Of a stretch of 64,000 bases of DNA, positions 36,226 through 49,059 are shown piece after piece. The first letter of the stretch is position 1; each line of letters begins with the position of its first letter. The notes beneath the pieces were generated by a model, which saw only the letters and a list, made by a program, of their open reading frames with translations, did not search any database and was not told where the DNA came from. Made by a program: the position numbers and the translations under genes. Origin of the DNA: Inia geoffrensis. Lineage: Eukaryota; Chordata; Mammalia; Artiodactyla; Iniidae. Where the stretch lies: positions 13,300,597 to 13,364,596 of the forward strand of contig CM070909.1 in assembly GCA_036417435.1 (NCBI GenBank), read 5' to 3'.

Positions 36226-38227
36226 GAAAACGGCTCCTGAGGACATCTGCGTGGAACAGGAGTTTTGTGAGGATCCAATTAGATAACTGTACAATGCTGG
36301 GTGTGCAGTAAGTATTCAGAAAGGCAACCAGCACTGGAGTTATTAACTTTACCAGCCCGGCTGACAATGGGGCTGCTTCTGAGCATCTACCTATGACCCT
36401 CTTCTTAACCCTCACCATCGTCACCAACCCACATGCTTTCTGAGACAGAGTCTACTCTCAGAATGAGCCTGTCTGCTCTCTCCATGGAGAGCCACTGGCC
36501 TGCTCTGCTCTCATTTCCTTCCTCTTCAAGACCATCTTATTCCTTCCCATGGATACGGGACCACCTGTGTCTTCTTGCCCAGCGCAGATGGGCATCCTGC
36601 CCCCGCTCAAAATTGTCCTCGGCGAAATGGAATTCTTTTCCCACTCACTCCCCCTCTGTGTCTCCTGCCCTCTCCTCCAAATTGTAAATCGTTTTTAAAA
36701 GGAGGAGGAAAAAGAGTGGGGAGGAAGATGAAAGAGAAGAAAGAAGAAAGAAACACCAAATATGTCATTGGTAAGTTTCAAATTTTGCAAGTCAGCTGTA
36801 GAATTGAATAGTGACTAAGGAAAGAATCATGTAGGGGTCTCAGTGTTAAGCAGCTGAGCATGCTCTTCACAGGTTTGAATTTCAGGGAAAGAAGCAAAAT
36901 CACTTGCTGAAATGACCATCTATACATGTGACATGAGGAAAGTGAAGGACTACAAAGAGACAGAAGAGCCTGAATAATGCTCACATTCCGTCATTCCTCC
37001 ATGAACGAGCTTGCTTTGCCTGGATTACAATCAGCAGTGAATATCCCTTTCAGGATGGTTATTAGATTCTTCAGTTATTTTCCCAAATTTATATTTCCTG
37101 CTACACCACTGAGCAGATGAAGTCTGTCTCTATATACGCAGGTTGCGTTTTGCTTTACTGAACATTTCACATGAAAAATGGGAATTTCCTTAGATTCTAG
37201 TAGATTTCTTTAATCAGGTAAAGGCCACCATGCCTAACAGTCCACTTATAGCTATGCATTCACGGAAACTTTTGACTGGTTCACATGTAAATTATATTAA
37301 GTCAACCTATAATACATGTTTGCCTTACCGTAAATCTGCTTGTGCTTGGCACTCCACGAATATTTAACAACAACCAAGAGATAGGTAATGACCAAGCCAA
37401 TCTTGCCCATGGTGTCTAAAAAACTAACTGACTCAATTCCTCGTTTATTTCTTAACCTCTCAGCACTTTCCAGGCCAAGAGTCAAGGAGGTATCCCATGG
37501 GAACAATCCCGCTAATACAATGGTTTCAAGGATGTGGCATCTGCCCCAAGGTTAAAGGAAGATCATGTTCATCGCAGCTCTTTTAATAAGAACCTAACAA
37601 AGCACCTTTCTTCGCATCGGTTATCCCCATCTCTCAAAGGCTGGGCCAGAGGAGGATACTGGCCTTTTGAGATGGTGACTTTCGCGGGGAAGGAAGAATT
37701 TGGGGGTGGCAGGGGAGAGTGCAAAGTAACTGTTGAGTAGGAAACCTGAGGACACCAGGGGAAAATAATTAGGCAAGGTTCATAAGAGGTTTGCTATGTT
37801 GAGATCCAGCCATCTCAAAGAACAACTGTTCTTTCTACAAGTCCCCAAAGTTGCCATGTATGAACAGTAGGAGCTCTGGGTCCCCAGGACAGAAAGAGAG
37901 TCCAGAGGTGAGTGGTAGGCATGCCACCAACTACGTGAGAGAAACGCACTGGCCGAGTACTGGAGGCACATTGAGAAGGAAACTCACCGTCAACTGCTCC
38001 TCCAGGAAGTGATAAAGGAAAAATATAGACATGGGCCTATTAACAGCTACCAATTCTTCTCTAGCTCAGAGGGGTAAGGGAGAGTTTAGACAACTGGTCT
38101 GACCACTTTCTAAATGCTTTCAGATCATCTGGTACCAAAAGGTTTTCAGAATTTTCTCAGGAACTAAGAAGATCTTTCACCTCGAGAATGCACGGCATAA
38201 GAAATTCTCCAACTCTTTCAACCAAAT
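36226..38227. other. Intronic sequence, mostly unique
   Basis: A short L2 or MIR-like scrap is seen at 36226-36320 ('gtgaggatccaattagataa'). Nothing else is recognised. A purine-rich tract lies at 36700-36760. Confidence 0.4.
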
Positions 38228-38242
38228 AAAGCTCCCAGTTGG

Positions 38243-38445
38243 GGGCTTCCCTGGTGGTGCAGTGGTTGGGAGTCCGCCTGCCGATGCAGGGGACATGGGT
38301 TCGTGTCCCAGTCCGGGAGGATCCCACATGCCGCGGGGCGGCTGGGCCCGTGAGCCATGGCCGCTGAGCCTGCGCGTCTGGAGCCTGTGCTCCGCAACGG
38401 GAGAGGCCACACAGTGAGAGGCCCGCGTACAACAACAACAACAAA
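38243..38445 (+). mobile_element. CHR-type SINE, short form, with clear target-site duplication
   Basis: The head 'gggcttccctggtggtgcag' and body to 'gtgagaggcccgcgtac' end in an (ACA)n A-rich tail. Duplication aaagctcccagttgg (38228-38242) versus aaagttcccagttgg (38446-38460) matches 14/15. Confidence 0.95.
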
Positions 38446-38460
38446 AAAGTTCCCAGTTGG

Positions 38461-40499
38461 AATAAAATGCTCTCGGCACATCTTGGTATAAGGGCTCTGT
38501 ACTACGTTTACTAATAAGGCATAAATGAATGCTAATAAATGCTAATAATTAAAATGAATTCTTAGGGTACAAAGTAGAATGGTCATACTTAGCAAAAAAA
38601 AAAAAAAAAAAAAAAAATTCAGGAGCCCTGTAACATTACAACAAATTATCTTTTAATATGAGTATGTCCCATGCAATATTTGGGGCACACTCATGCTAAA
38701 AAAAAAAAAAAATTGTCATTGATCTGAAATTCAAATTTAACTGGGTTTCTGTATTTTTCTTGCAACCCTGGTAAAAAGCCTTATCCAGCAGCCTGTAGCC
38801 TATCTGGAGACAGTCTCCAAGTCTATAGTGGGCCAAGCTTCCAAAAGCTAAGAAGTTATCAGTAAGGAATCTGGATTGATATGTGACAAATAGCATTCAC
38901 TGGGCAGTGAACGAAATAGTTCATTTTAAGGATCCTCTCTGAGGATGTTTTTTTTCCTTCCATAACTAACAAGTAAATCACTTCAAGTACGTGTCTCTCT
39001 TTAGGACTCAGGGATATCGTAGAATCTCCTGTCTGTGAGCCTGAAATCTAGACGCAGGAACTTCCCTCGCGTGGAAAAAAAGCCACAGTCTGGTCAGGTA
39101 TGAATGAGGGATTTCCCTCCCCTTGCAATGCTTCTGGGGACGGACGACGGGGCCTGTGAATGCTACTGGGTTTTCAGAAAGTGAGACCAGAAGACGTTTC
39201 CCGACTCTGTATTTCCGGTGCCATCCCTGGCTGGGTCACCCCCAGGTACGTCCTGAGGAGCCTTCCTGGGGATGCTGCTGCTAACGATGCTGGGAGGTGA
39301 GCATCAGGCCAAAGGCAACAGTTAAGCATTTGCAACAATTTTATTTGCAAGATTTCCCGCTGTGGCTAAATGCTGTGGCTGCTTGGTCTGTTATTTAAAA
39401 GAGTGACCCTAGTGAGACCAGAGCTCTGAAGGAGGGGCTGAATCCCGAGCAGGGGAAGGAGGAGGACTGCTGACCGAGGATGCCTAATTGAGTCCCACTG
39501 ATGAGTTGAATGACCTGTACTCCTTGGAGTCCCCGTTCATCAACCCCAATCCTTCCTGGTCCTGATAGAAAAACATATTAAAATGTGAAGAGAGGCTAGG
39601 AATTGGATTCTAGACTCATGGGAAGCTGCATTTGGGAGGAGGGGAAGGAAAAGGCAATGGAGAAGAGTGAGGGATGCAGGTCCATGGACAAGGGGAGATA
39701 GCCCTGAGGAGATGCCCAGCAGGCAGTCAGATGGAGAAGCCTGGAAGGTTCGGGGAACCGGGGCAGATGAGAAGGTCCATAGAGGAAACAGCTTGGTGGA
39801 GAAATGCTCTGATGAGTCTGGTGAGACCTTTACACAGTGTACTTGGGAAACTGAGGGAAGGTGGACTCTCTCTCAGCTCTGCCCTGGTACTGGAGGAACG
39901 TATGAATAATCTGCCGAGCCATCCTTGTTCCTTTTAGGGCTGCTGCACTTGAGAAGGTGGAGGGGTGGGCGTTCACGGTCCTCTTGACAATAAGCTCTAA
40001 GCACGGGGTACAGAGGACTGAGGAGAGCCACCCTCCTGAGGGGCCACAAGAGATGGCGACAAAGGTTACCACCAATGGTGGTACCAAAGATACAGTGCTT
40101 AGAGACCAGGCTTCCGAGATAACAGTTACAGTCTAATGTGAAGTAAGCCAAATGGGAGATACTATCTTGAGATAGCTGCTTACCCAGAGGAGGTTTTCAG
40201 GTAAAAGCGGGCATTCCTGAACCATATGTATGGACCCTAATGTAATACCCACTTGATTTCCTTGTGTTGCTCGGCAGATGTTTTCTGTTCGTTCGTCTTG
40301 GTTTCAGTGAACAAATATTTGGGAAAATAAACTGAACTAGGGAGAAAACATGAACGTACAGAACCGAATACGTAGTGAGTTTTTAAAGGAGGCGCCCCTT
40401 GTCTTGCAAAGAGGAGCAGAACAAAAACGCTCCCGTAGAGCAGGGAGGCACCGGGCAGCTCAGCAACTCGGAGGACGTCATGAGTTTGCCCCAGGTGTC
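38461..40499. other. Intron with two A tracts, otherwise unrecognised
   Basis: A run of 24 A residues is at 38594-38617 and a second A run near 38698-38713. No element body could be tied to them. No gene is seen. Confidence 0.4.
38594..38617. repeat. Poly(A) tract, 24 bases
   Basis: An uninterrupted A run with no recognisable retroelement body beside it. Confidence 0.95.
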
Positions 40500-41484
40500 T
40501 TCCCTGCTGCCACAAGAATGAGGAAGACAGAAGGGTCCCTGTTTTCAGAGAACTTACAGGGAAGAGAGAGAATAAAGCACAGAACGACGATCGTCTTTAT
40601 TGGAAAGGCACAGAGGCAGGGCAGGCGTGTAACCGAGTGATTATTAGTCCAGGGCTCAGCTTTCAGGGGAAGGGATGCCAAGACTGAATCCTGAAGGATG
40701 AAGAGAAGGAGGCAGGTGAAGGGGCACGTGCATCTGTGTATGGCTGGGCAGGGGCGCCTGGGGAGCACATTCAAGGCAGCAGTAGGAGCTGGAAGGGAGA
40801 GAGAACACGGTAAGTTCAGCGTGGCAGGAAGGCGGTGTTGAAGGGACGAGGGGCGGGAGACGGTTTTGGAAAGCTAGGAAGACTCATGCTGTGGAAGACT
40901 CTTATAAACCACATTAAGGAGATGGGACTTTATTATAGGAGCAAGGAAAAGCCGCTGAAAGGTATTAAGCAAGAAAGTGATGAAATCACATTTTCATTTT
41001 AGATCACTCCGGCTGCAAAGGAGATTGAAGAGAAGCAGAACTGGAAGCCAGAAGAGATTTAAGAGGCCCTGAAGCAACGCGAGTAGAAAGAGGTGGACTG
41101 GGCCATGGCACGGGGATGAAAATAAGTGAAAGCTCTCCAGGGCGAGTCCACAGACAAGGCCATGACTGGCTATGCAGTGTCAGGGCTATGGCGTCAAGGA
41201 CACCTTGGGCATTTTTACTTTAGGAAACTGGCTAACAGGATGTACCCTTTGTAAGTGGTGCCAATTTGGCTAGAAGAGGGTGGGAGGGTTGATGGGAGAG
41301 GAGACAGCTGTGCAGCCTTGGATATGGTATGTTCTAGGGCCCATGGCATCCAAAGGAACAGATGTGGTCATACAGAGACAGACGTGGGGCTCAAGGGAGA
41401 GGTTTCAGCCAGCGATGTCCGTTTGGGGGAACTTACAGACATTGATTGTATTCTTGGCAATGGAGGAGAAAAGAAAAGAGTCTA
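40500..41484 (-). mobile_element. L2 fragment (left part, interrupted by SINE)
   Basis: The antisense L2 series is in order: 'gactgaatcctgaaggatga', 'agagaacacggtaagttcag', 'ggagatgggactttattata', 'aagtgatgaaatcacatttt' and 'agatcactccggctgcaaag'. The element continues to the right of the inserted SINE. Confidence 0.75.
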
Positions 41485-41607
41485 GGGACTTCCCTGGTGG
41501 TCCAGTGGTTAGGGCTCTGAGCTTTCACTGCCGAGGGCACGGGTTCTATCCCTGGTCAGGGAACTAAGATCCTGCAAGCCACACTGCACAGCCAAAAAAA
41601 AAAAGAA
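41485..41607 (+). mobile_element. Short tRNA-derived SINE of a different subfamily
   Basis: It reads 'gggacttccctggtggtcca', 'gggcacgggttctatccctg', 'gtcagggaactaagatcctg' and 'gccacactgcacagcc', with an A-rich AAAGAAAG tail. The head differs from the other copies (gggacttcc) and the body is much shorter. It sits inside the L2. Confidence 0.92.
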
Positions 41608-41800
41608 AGAAAAAAGAAAAGGGGGTATGGGACAGACCCCGGAGAAGCACCAATATTTAAGAGATAGGTAAAGGACGAAGCATGCTGGGGAGCCTGAGAC
41701 AGAATTGCCAGGGAGGCAAGAAGAACGCCAAGATGGTCTGTACCAACATGTAGGGATAACTAGGGATGGCAGAGAAAGCAAGAGAGTTCAAGGTGGGGGA
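41608..41800 (-). mobile_element. L2 fragment (right part)
   Basis: 'ccccggagaagcaccaatat' followed by 'ttaagagataggtaaaggac' fits the antisense L2 consensus directly upstream of the part left of the SINE. Confidence 0.6.
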
Positions 41801-41984
41801 ATAGCAGGATTGGATCACAGATGCAGCCACAGGAAAACAACTTCTAGTGTCAACTCCGAATTAGGAGCTTAGACAAGAGGCTACAGAGTCCAAGTCCCTT
41901 CCAGAGGCTACATAAGTATGAGTCAGTACACGTTCAACCTCCTCTGAATGTATTTCAACCCCCCTGCAGTACACTTTCTAATAT

Positions 41985-42360
41985 TTTATTTCTTAAGCTG
42001 GGTGGTGGATACCTGAGTATGGATTAAGTTTTTCTGAATATCTTTCTATATGTCTGATATAGTTCATAATAAAGGTGAAATGGATACCCAAAATACATTG
42101 TTGAGTGAAAGGGAGTCAGGTTATTGAACAGCACGTCTGGTTATATTTCCATTTATGTAAAACTGTAGATTTATCTCCACACAGGTATACGTGCACCGGG
42201 AGATAAGCTAGACAGACGGTCATTAATTATTTCAATAATGACCGTTTTGGCTAGTCATATTTAAGGTCGTTTTTACTTTTTTTTTTTTTTTTTGAGCTCT
42301 TCTATATTGTTTGAATTTTTACAGTGTACACACGTAGCAGTTTTATACAGATAACAAAAC
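41985..42360 (+). mobile_element. Ancient L1M 3' ends (probably two adjoining pieces)
   Basis: 'gggtggtggatacctgagta' followed by 'tgatatagttcataataaag' is an L1M terminus. The next part ('tacattgttgagtgaaaggg', 'ttatatttccatttatgtaa', T run 42278-42292, then 'tttttacagtgtacacacgt') looks like another L1M 3' region. Confidence 0.55.
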
Positions 42361-42714
42361 CGCAAAAGCACAAGTGTAGAATTTTCTACCCCACTTGGTC
42401 ACACGATGGCCCCTAAGAGGATGTGCTGCCGTCGTAGCTGGATTCTGAGGTGAGGTCGGGGGAGGACCTTCTTCTCGTTCAATAAGCCAGACTAACAGCC
42501 GCCATCAAAGCTGCCTCCACACCAGCACTTAATGTCAAAGGCAGAGAAAGGCAAAGCAAAGGCAGATTAAAAACCAAGGGACGAATCCTCTTCATGTGCC
42601 TACAGACCCACGTACCCTATTCCCCATTCCCTCTCTGTACAGCAGTGTCCCAAAGGTAAGGGGGCTGGTCTTCCCTCATTTCTATGCCTGTCTCATCTTT
42701 CATGGTGACCAGGC
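42361..42714. other. Intronic sequence without recognised elements
   Basis: Nothing recognised between the L1M and the MIR. Confidence 0.4.
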
Positions 42715-42925
42715 GTGTAGCGATCAGAGAGACCTGGGTTCAACTCCAAACTGAACCTCTTACTTTCAGTGTGACTCCGGACGGGCCTGTTCTCTTGTGT
42801 TATTACATGAAACCATTTTTAAAAGCTGCCTAATAAGAGTTGTTGCCTTGAGGGTTAAATGAGGTCGAACACACGAAACGCTCAGAGCGAGACCTGGCAC
42901 ACGGGAGGTGGTCAGGAAGAGGGAG
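42715..42925 (+). mobile_element. MIR SINE relic close to the exon
   Basis: Sense MIR: 'agagacctgggttcaactcc', 'gtgtgactccggacgggcct', 'ttgagggttaaatgaggtcg', 'gagacctggcacacgggagg'. It lies about 190 bases beyond the GRIN2B donor site, in antisense to the gene. Confidence 0.8.
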
Positions 42926-43105
42926 GTGTTTTGCATTTTTCTTAGAACAAGAACACAGCGCAGCGAGCCCTGGACCCGGATCTCCCGCCGTCACGAACGA
43001 TCGCCACCCCAATGACCGGTCTTCAGCCTCAGACATCTTGAACTGCCCCTCCCACGGTTCCTGCACATCCAACCCAGTCTTGGAAGCTCTCCTCGGACCC
43101 CCCAC

Positions 43106-43710
<605 letters not shown>

Positions 43711-43762
43711 CTAAAGCAGTGAACACAAAGAAAGAAAGAGAGAGAGAAAAACCAAAACGGAG
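43711..43762 (-). other. GRIN2B: 3' splice site and polypyrimidine tract of the GRIN2B exon
   Basis: On the minus strand the exon is preceded by an AG at 43712-43711. Upstream of it lies a long run of T and C (about 43726-43752, CT-repeat-like). The reading frame begins exactly after this AG with GATGAG, which agrees with the known K137/D138 exon boundary. No branch point could be chosen with confidence. Confidence 0.92.
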
Positions 43763-46700
43763 ATGGTGAGGGAGAGTTTGGACCATCTGGATACAAAGGT
43801 TTGTGTTCATTATTCACTTTTTCCACATAATGCCTTTAAAATTGGATATGTTTAAATTGCCAACATTTGTAATACTTTCCTTCCTAAAACCTTCTTCTTG
43901 AGAAAATCGACACGGCCCTATACTCTTCTTGTCTGAAATCCTTGGGGCTACTGCAGAGCCTCAGGCAGCTTCCTAAAATCAAATATGCTAGTATTTCTAG
44001 AGCAAAACATGTGAAGAGTCACATAAAGTGGGATAAAGACTGTAAACGGCCTCATGTCAGTTCAGGTCAGGTTTTGCTGTCAAATGAGTTATATGAACAC
44101 AAACACACACTTTCCATTTTTTGAGCCTTTTGGATTCATCAGTTGGGGATATGTATTATTCAATTGGAGTGAATAATCCAAAATGCCATCAATCTGCCCT
44201 TAAATCTACCTCTAGTCGCCCGGCAGGTGGGTGGTACTCAGGTATGGCTAGTGGGTGGTACTCAGGTATGGCTAGCAGGGAAGCACGCTGTACTACAAGA
44301 TTTTCTATAAAGACATAATCGTTGGGTGAAATGCACATGGAATTTGCTCTCTGCCTTCTACTCTGACAATGAGGTATGTAGGTGGAGTAATGCACAAGTA
44401 GTACGTGTCAGCTGCAAGTTGGAATGACTTGTCTTCAAGGTCATATATGATTAAGCTTTATATGAGAACAACACGGAAAGGATTGTTCTTTCTCTTACCT
44501 GTATAATGCCATGGGTCTCCGTCTGACCTGTGTACTACACACAACCCTCCGTCAATTCTAAACATCTTATGTTTTCTCCCACCTCTTGAGGGAGAAGCCA
44601 TTTTCAACGTGTCCCGTGTTAAGCTGCATTTCGCCTGCCGTTTGGAGATGTCAAGCCCTGCATTTTGCCTCGATCTTACAGCTAGAGGGACCTGAAGCCA
44701 CACAGTGAAGACCCTCCCAGCCCTGTCCTTCTCTTTCAGCCCATTTTCCCCTGACTTCCTCCTGGGTAATGACATCTCTTTTCTTGGTCAGTGGCCCCCA
44801 TCGCCTATCTGATGGTTCATCTCCATTTTATAACAATCCAAGCTAACAAAACTGTGTCTTTAATTCAAAGGGGCAGTTCTTTTTTATCCCCCAAACTAGA
44901 GCTTCAAAGTATGGTTACGAGAGATCAGGCTTTTAAACAAAAATGATGCAGTGATTTCTTAGTTCAGGAACACATTGTTGTACAGCTGAGAAACTGCGGG
45001 GTAGTTTTTGGGCACCCACTATTGAAAAAAAAATGCAGGCTGGGAACTATCCAGCTGGTGTCCAAAGACCCTGATTGGGCAACGAAAGCCGCCAGCCCCT
45101 CGAGGCTCTGCCAGAGCTGTGTGTGCTTCACGTGGCTTGAACTCGTCACACACATTCCCCGCAAGCGATCCAGAATGAAACGGTAGCTGCCTAGTCGTCT
45201 GGGGGCAATTCTTTCTGCTAAGGGTAAAATGGTGCTTATAATGGCTCCCTCCCCCGGCTTAAATATACAGTCAAGGAGGAGCCTGGTAGGGCAATGGAAT
45301 TCAGAGAAGTAGAGACGGTGGGGCAGCAAGAATGGGTGGGGAGGCAATGGAAATTAATTCAGGACAGAGCAGTGATTTCGTCTGTGGCCAGTCCCTACTC
45401 CTGGTCTTCTACTTCAATGCCACTATGTACTGCTCCTCAGGTGACTTGTCCTTAGGTCGTAGGATATAGTGGGAATCCAGGACAACAAAGCTTAATTATG
45501 CCAAGACTTGTCAGGGGCCCACAGCGAACCACAACAGCAGGAAAGGAAGGCCCTGCGACAGAACAACTCACCCAGCACGGTTATCACTTTAAAGGGACAG
45601 CCATTTGTTTTCCTTGTTAGTTCCAGCTAAGTTAGGGGATTTGGGGGATTCTCAAATGAGACGTATTATCACTTGAGTTTTCACCAGCCCAGTGGACATA
45701 ACAGAGTGACAAAAGCTTTTAAATGTACCTTAAAATGCACAGGCTTAGGATGAGAGGGATCCCCATTGTAAACAAAGTAAGTCTACCCATTCTCTGATAA
45801 ATGAACATATCCTAAGGAGGCTCTTGAATACCCACAAAGCTCCATCTACAGTGAAACCACAGCTGGTTCAAATACACAGCTAGAGATAGCCTTGAAAGAA
45901 AACCCATGGAGGGGGCAGGACGGTCCTTAGTAAATGAGCCCACGCTAATGAGATTGAATTTGAAAGAAAGCCAATCTACTATATACCAACCTGACCCTCT
46001 CCTCTCTTAGTCTTCTCTTAAAACTCTCTCACAATTATAAATGAGCTCCTAAAGAAACCGCCAGCTACTATGTGAAGAAAGCCAATAGATGGTGAAAGTA
46101 AGAAAAGAGAAAAATTAATATGGCTCCATCTAACCCTCACCACATCCCCATCTAACCTTCTACTTCTCCCTTCCTCCACAATCATCCTCCTTCTGATTCC
46201 TCCGCTCCCGTCAATGCCCAGTTCAACCATTTTATCTTGCCATTCCTTCATTAAATAAGAATGCCTTACACGGCCATTTTATCTGTGGCACCAAGAGGAG
46301 GTTAACGAAACCAAAGAGGAATCAAGAGACAAAGTTATAGCTTGGGCAAATGTTTCCCGGTATAATGAGTGGTCCAGCATTATTAATTTAGTTGACACAT
46401 CAGTCTGGTGTATAGTAATTGGGAATGGGACAGCTCTTTTTCAACAAAGCTTTGGGCTAACGAAAAGTTGTAAGCAGTGACAGGCTTTGCAAATTATGGT
46501 CACAGCCACAGATCAAAGAGCAATCTTCATGTGTGCATGGAGTGGAAAGGACTGGTGGCCAAGCATCCATCTGTGCAGGCTCCCAGCATGCACTGTGATC
46601 ACCACAAGAAGTAGCATCTTCTAGGATGAAGGACGGGGATATAATTCAGCTCACTATGCTTCCACACTTACATTTTTATTCTCCTAATGTCATTACAAAA

Positions 46701-47739
46701 TGTTACGTGCAGGGCTCCTTGGGGCAGTCTCGTCCTCCTCGGGAAGATTCCCAGTCAAATTTATTGCGTGAATGTACCTCTTCAACTTGCCTTGAGAACC
46801 CCTTAAAGCAGTCCCAGGTAAAGGGCTATCATGACTGATAGGTGCAGTTAGCACAGGGAAGACACGATTGTACATTAGACCCCATCAGTCTGGAACTGTT
46901 ATGGGGAACCTCATCACGCTGATGTTCAGGGTGTTTATTTGCTAATAAGAAGAAACCGAAACAGGTACTTTTATTCATTCTATTAACTGACTCAGAAAAT
47001 AGCTGCCTAAAGAATCAGCAGTACACGAGATCCTTTTTCTGCATCACTGAGATCCCTTACAGATCCACTTCAGACATAAGGGATTAACTACCCCAGCTGG
47101 CGCCCCTAGCAATTGGTTTCAGCTGCCATCCCACTTTGGGGACTGCGTCAGCTGAAGAGAACCACCTGGCCCAAAGTCACGTCCCCTTCCTGGGGTAGAA
47201 TGCATTGAATGACTGGTGGTCACGGCATCTAAAGACCTGGTCCTTTTGCCCTATTTCTAGGCAACTCTGAAGGATGAGTCTATCTTCAGAACTTCCCACA
47301 AGCTTCCATTAATACTGCATCTCACCTGTATTTCTCTCTCTGCCCACTCCTGCCCAATCTTCCCTTCCTTTCACGGTGTTGATCTCAAGAGCATTCCCTC
47401 CCTAAACCCCCCTGTCCACCAACTTAGTCTCAGATCAGCTTCTCAGGGAGCGCAACCGGAGACTTTTATCCATTTCCCTTTTTTCAACATGGAAAAGAGA
47501 TGACTATTTGCAAATATAGAAATGACTTATATGGTAGAAAGGTAAGTCTCTGCCCATTAGCTCCAGAGGAGAAAACCAGGACCAATGAGCAGAAATAGTA
47601 AAAGGCACTGCTTGGCTCAATGTAGAAAGTACATCTGCAACAATTACTGCTATTTAAAATGAAATGGGCCTCATAAGGTAGGGAGCTCTCTGCAGTTATA
47701 AACATTCAAAAAGGAGCTGGATTATTATCTGATAAAGGG
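43763..47739. other. Repeat-poor intron
   Basis: No exon or transposable element was recognised over about 4 kb. It contains a perfect 24-base tandem duplication at 44227-44274. Overlapping short frames (for example 44458-44775 and 44964-45347) have no supporting features. Confidence 0.4.
44227..44274. repeat. Perfect 24-base tandem duplication
   Basis: A 24-base unit starting gtgggtggtactcagg and ending tatggcta occurs twice head to tail with no mismatch. Confidence 0.95.
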
Positions 47740-47904
47740 ATTCTCCTCAGCACTCCATCTGGAAAATGTCATGCTCATCTTTCAGACCTAGTTCAAATGT
47801 CAGCTTTTTTATGCATATCATCTTTTCTAACTTCCCCAGGTCAAGTTAGTTCTGTCTCCCCTGTGCTTTTGCAATATTTTATACATGCCTCTATCATAAT
47901 ATTT
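47740..47904 (+). mobile_element. L2 3' region, left of an inserted L1
   Basis: Sense L2: 'gcactccatctggaaaatgt', 'gacctagttcaaatgtcagc', 'ctgtgcttttgcaatatttt'. Confidence 0.65.
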
Positions 47905-48640
47905 ATATATTTTTTAAAGTTTTTATTGAAGTATAGGTGATGTACAGAATTATGTGTTACACATGTACAATACAGTGATTCACAACTTTTAAAGGTTATA
48001 CTCCGTTTATAGTTATTATAGAATATTGGCTATATTCCCCAGGATGTTGTAAAATATACCCTTGTAGCTTATTTTATACCTAATAGTTTGTACCTGTTAA
48101 TCTGCTCCCGCATATTGCCCCTACCCCGTTCCTTTTCCCACTAGTAACCACTAGTTTGTTCTCTATACCTGTGAGTCGGCTTCTTTGTTATATTCGCTAG
48201 TTTGTTGTATTTTTTACATTCCATATGTAAGTGATATCATACAGTATTTGTCTTTTTCTGACTTATTTCACTTAATGTAAGTCCATCTATGCTGCTGCAA
48301 ATGACAAAACTTCATTTTTTTATGGCTGAGTAGGATTACATTGTATATATATATACCACATCTTGTGAATCCATTCATCTGCTGATGGACACTTAGGTTG
48401 CTTCCACATCTTGGCAACTGTAAATAATGCTGCTATGAACATTGGGGTGCGTGTATCGTTTGGTGTATCTTTTTAGTGAGTTTTTTTTTTTTTTCAGATA
48501 TATACCCAGGAGTGGGATTGCTGGGTCATATAGCAGTTCTATTTTTAGTTTTTTGAGGAACCTCCATACTGTTTTCCATAGTGGCTACACCAATTTACAC
48601 TCCTACCTAGAGTGTATGAAGAAGGTTGCCTTTTCTCTTG
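47905..48640 (-). mobile_element. L1 3' part (end of ORF2 plus 3' UTR), inserted in L2
   Basis: The plus strand reads 'tttttattgaagtataggtg', 'tctatacctgtgagtcggct', 'gtaagtgatatcatacagta', 'tgctgatggacacttaggtt', 'cagatatatacccaggagtg' and 'ttttccatagtggctacacc', the reverse complement of L1 from 3' UTR into ORF2. Confidence 0.92.
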
Positions 48641-48735
48641 GGAAGCATATATGCCTGCCTCATCCCATTAGAAAAGGTACGTTTCTCAAGAGCAGGAACT
48701 GTGCCTTATTCACCTCTGGATCCCTAGGTGGCACA
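48641..48735 (+). mobile_element. L2 3' end, continuation
   Basis: 'ctcaagagcaggaactgtgc' and 'ccctaggtggcacatg' continue the L2 terminus after the L1. Confidence 0.6.
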
Positions 48736-49059
48736 TGAAAAAAAATTGAATGTTGGTTGTATTAATATTACAAAGAAGATTCCCTTGTCAGGTGGGAGAT
48801 GAACTGAAATGACCTTGATGATCTCAACCGGTTCCAAACTTCTACGCTGATGGCACATAGCCACTTCACGGAAATAAGGTACGCCTGAAGAGTTGTGTGC
48901 TTTTACGGAATGTGAGGGGAATCCACCTTGGAGCCAGCCAGAGACTCAGAAGGTGTACCAGGCACTTCTTCACTCCTCTCTGCAGCAAATTCCACGACAG
49001 CATCATCTATACTTACTTCTTCCAACTCCTCTTCCCCACTTCTCTCTTGCACTAACTTC

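Noticed and set aside
38594..38713. Two A tracts as tails of processed pseudogenes
   Set aside because: No coding similarity or target-site duplication could be found on either side.
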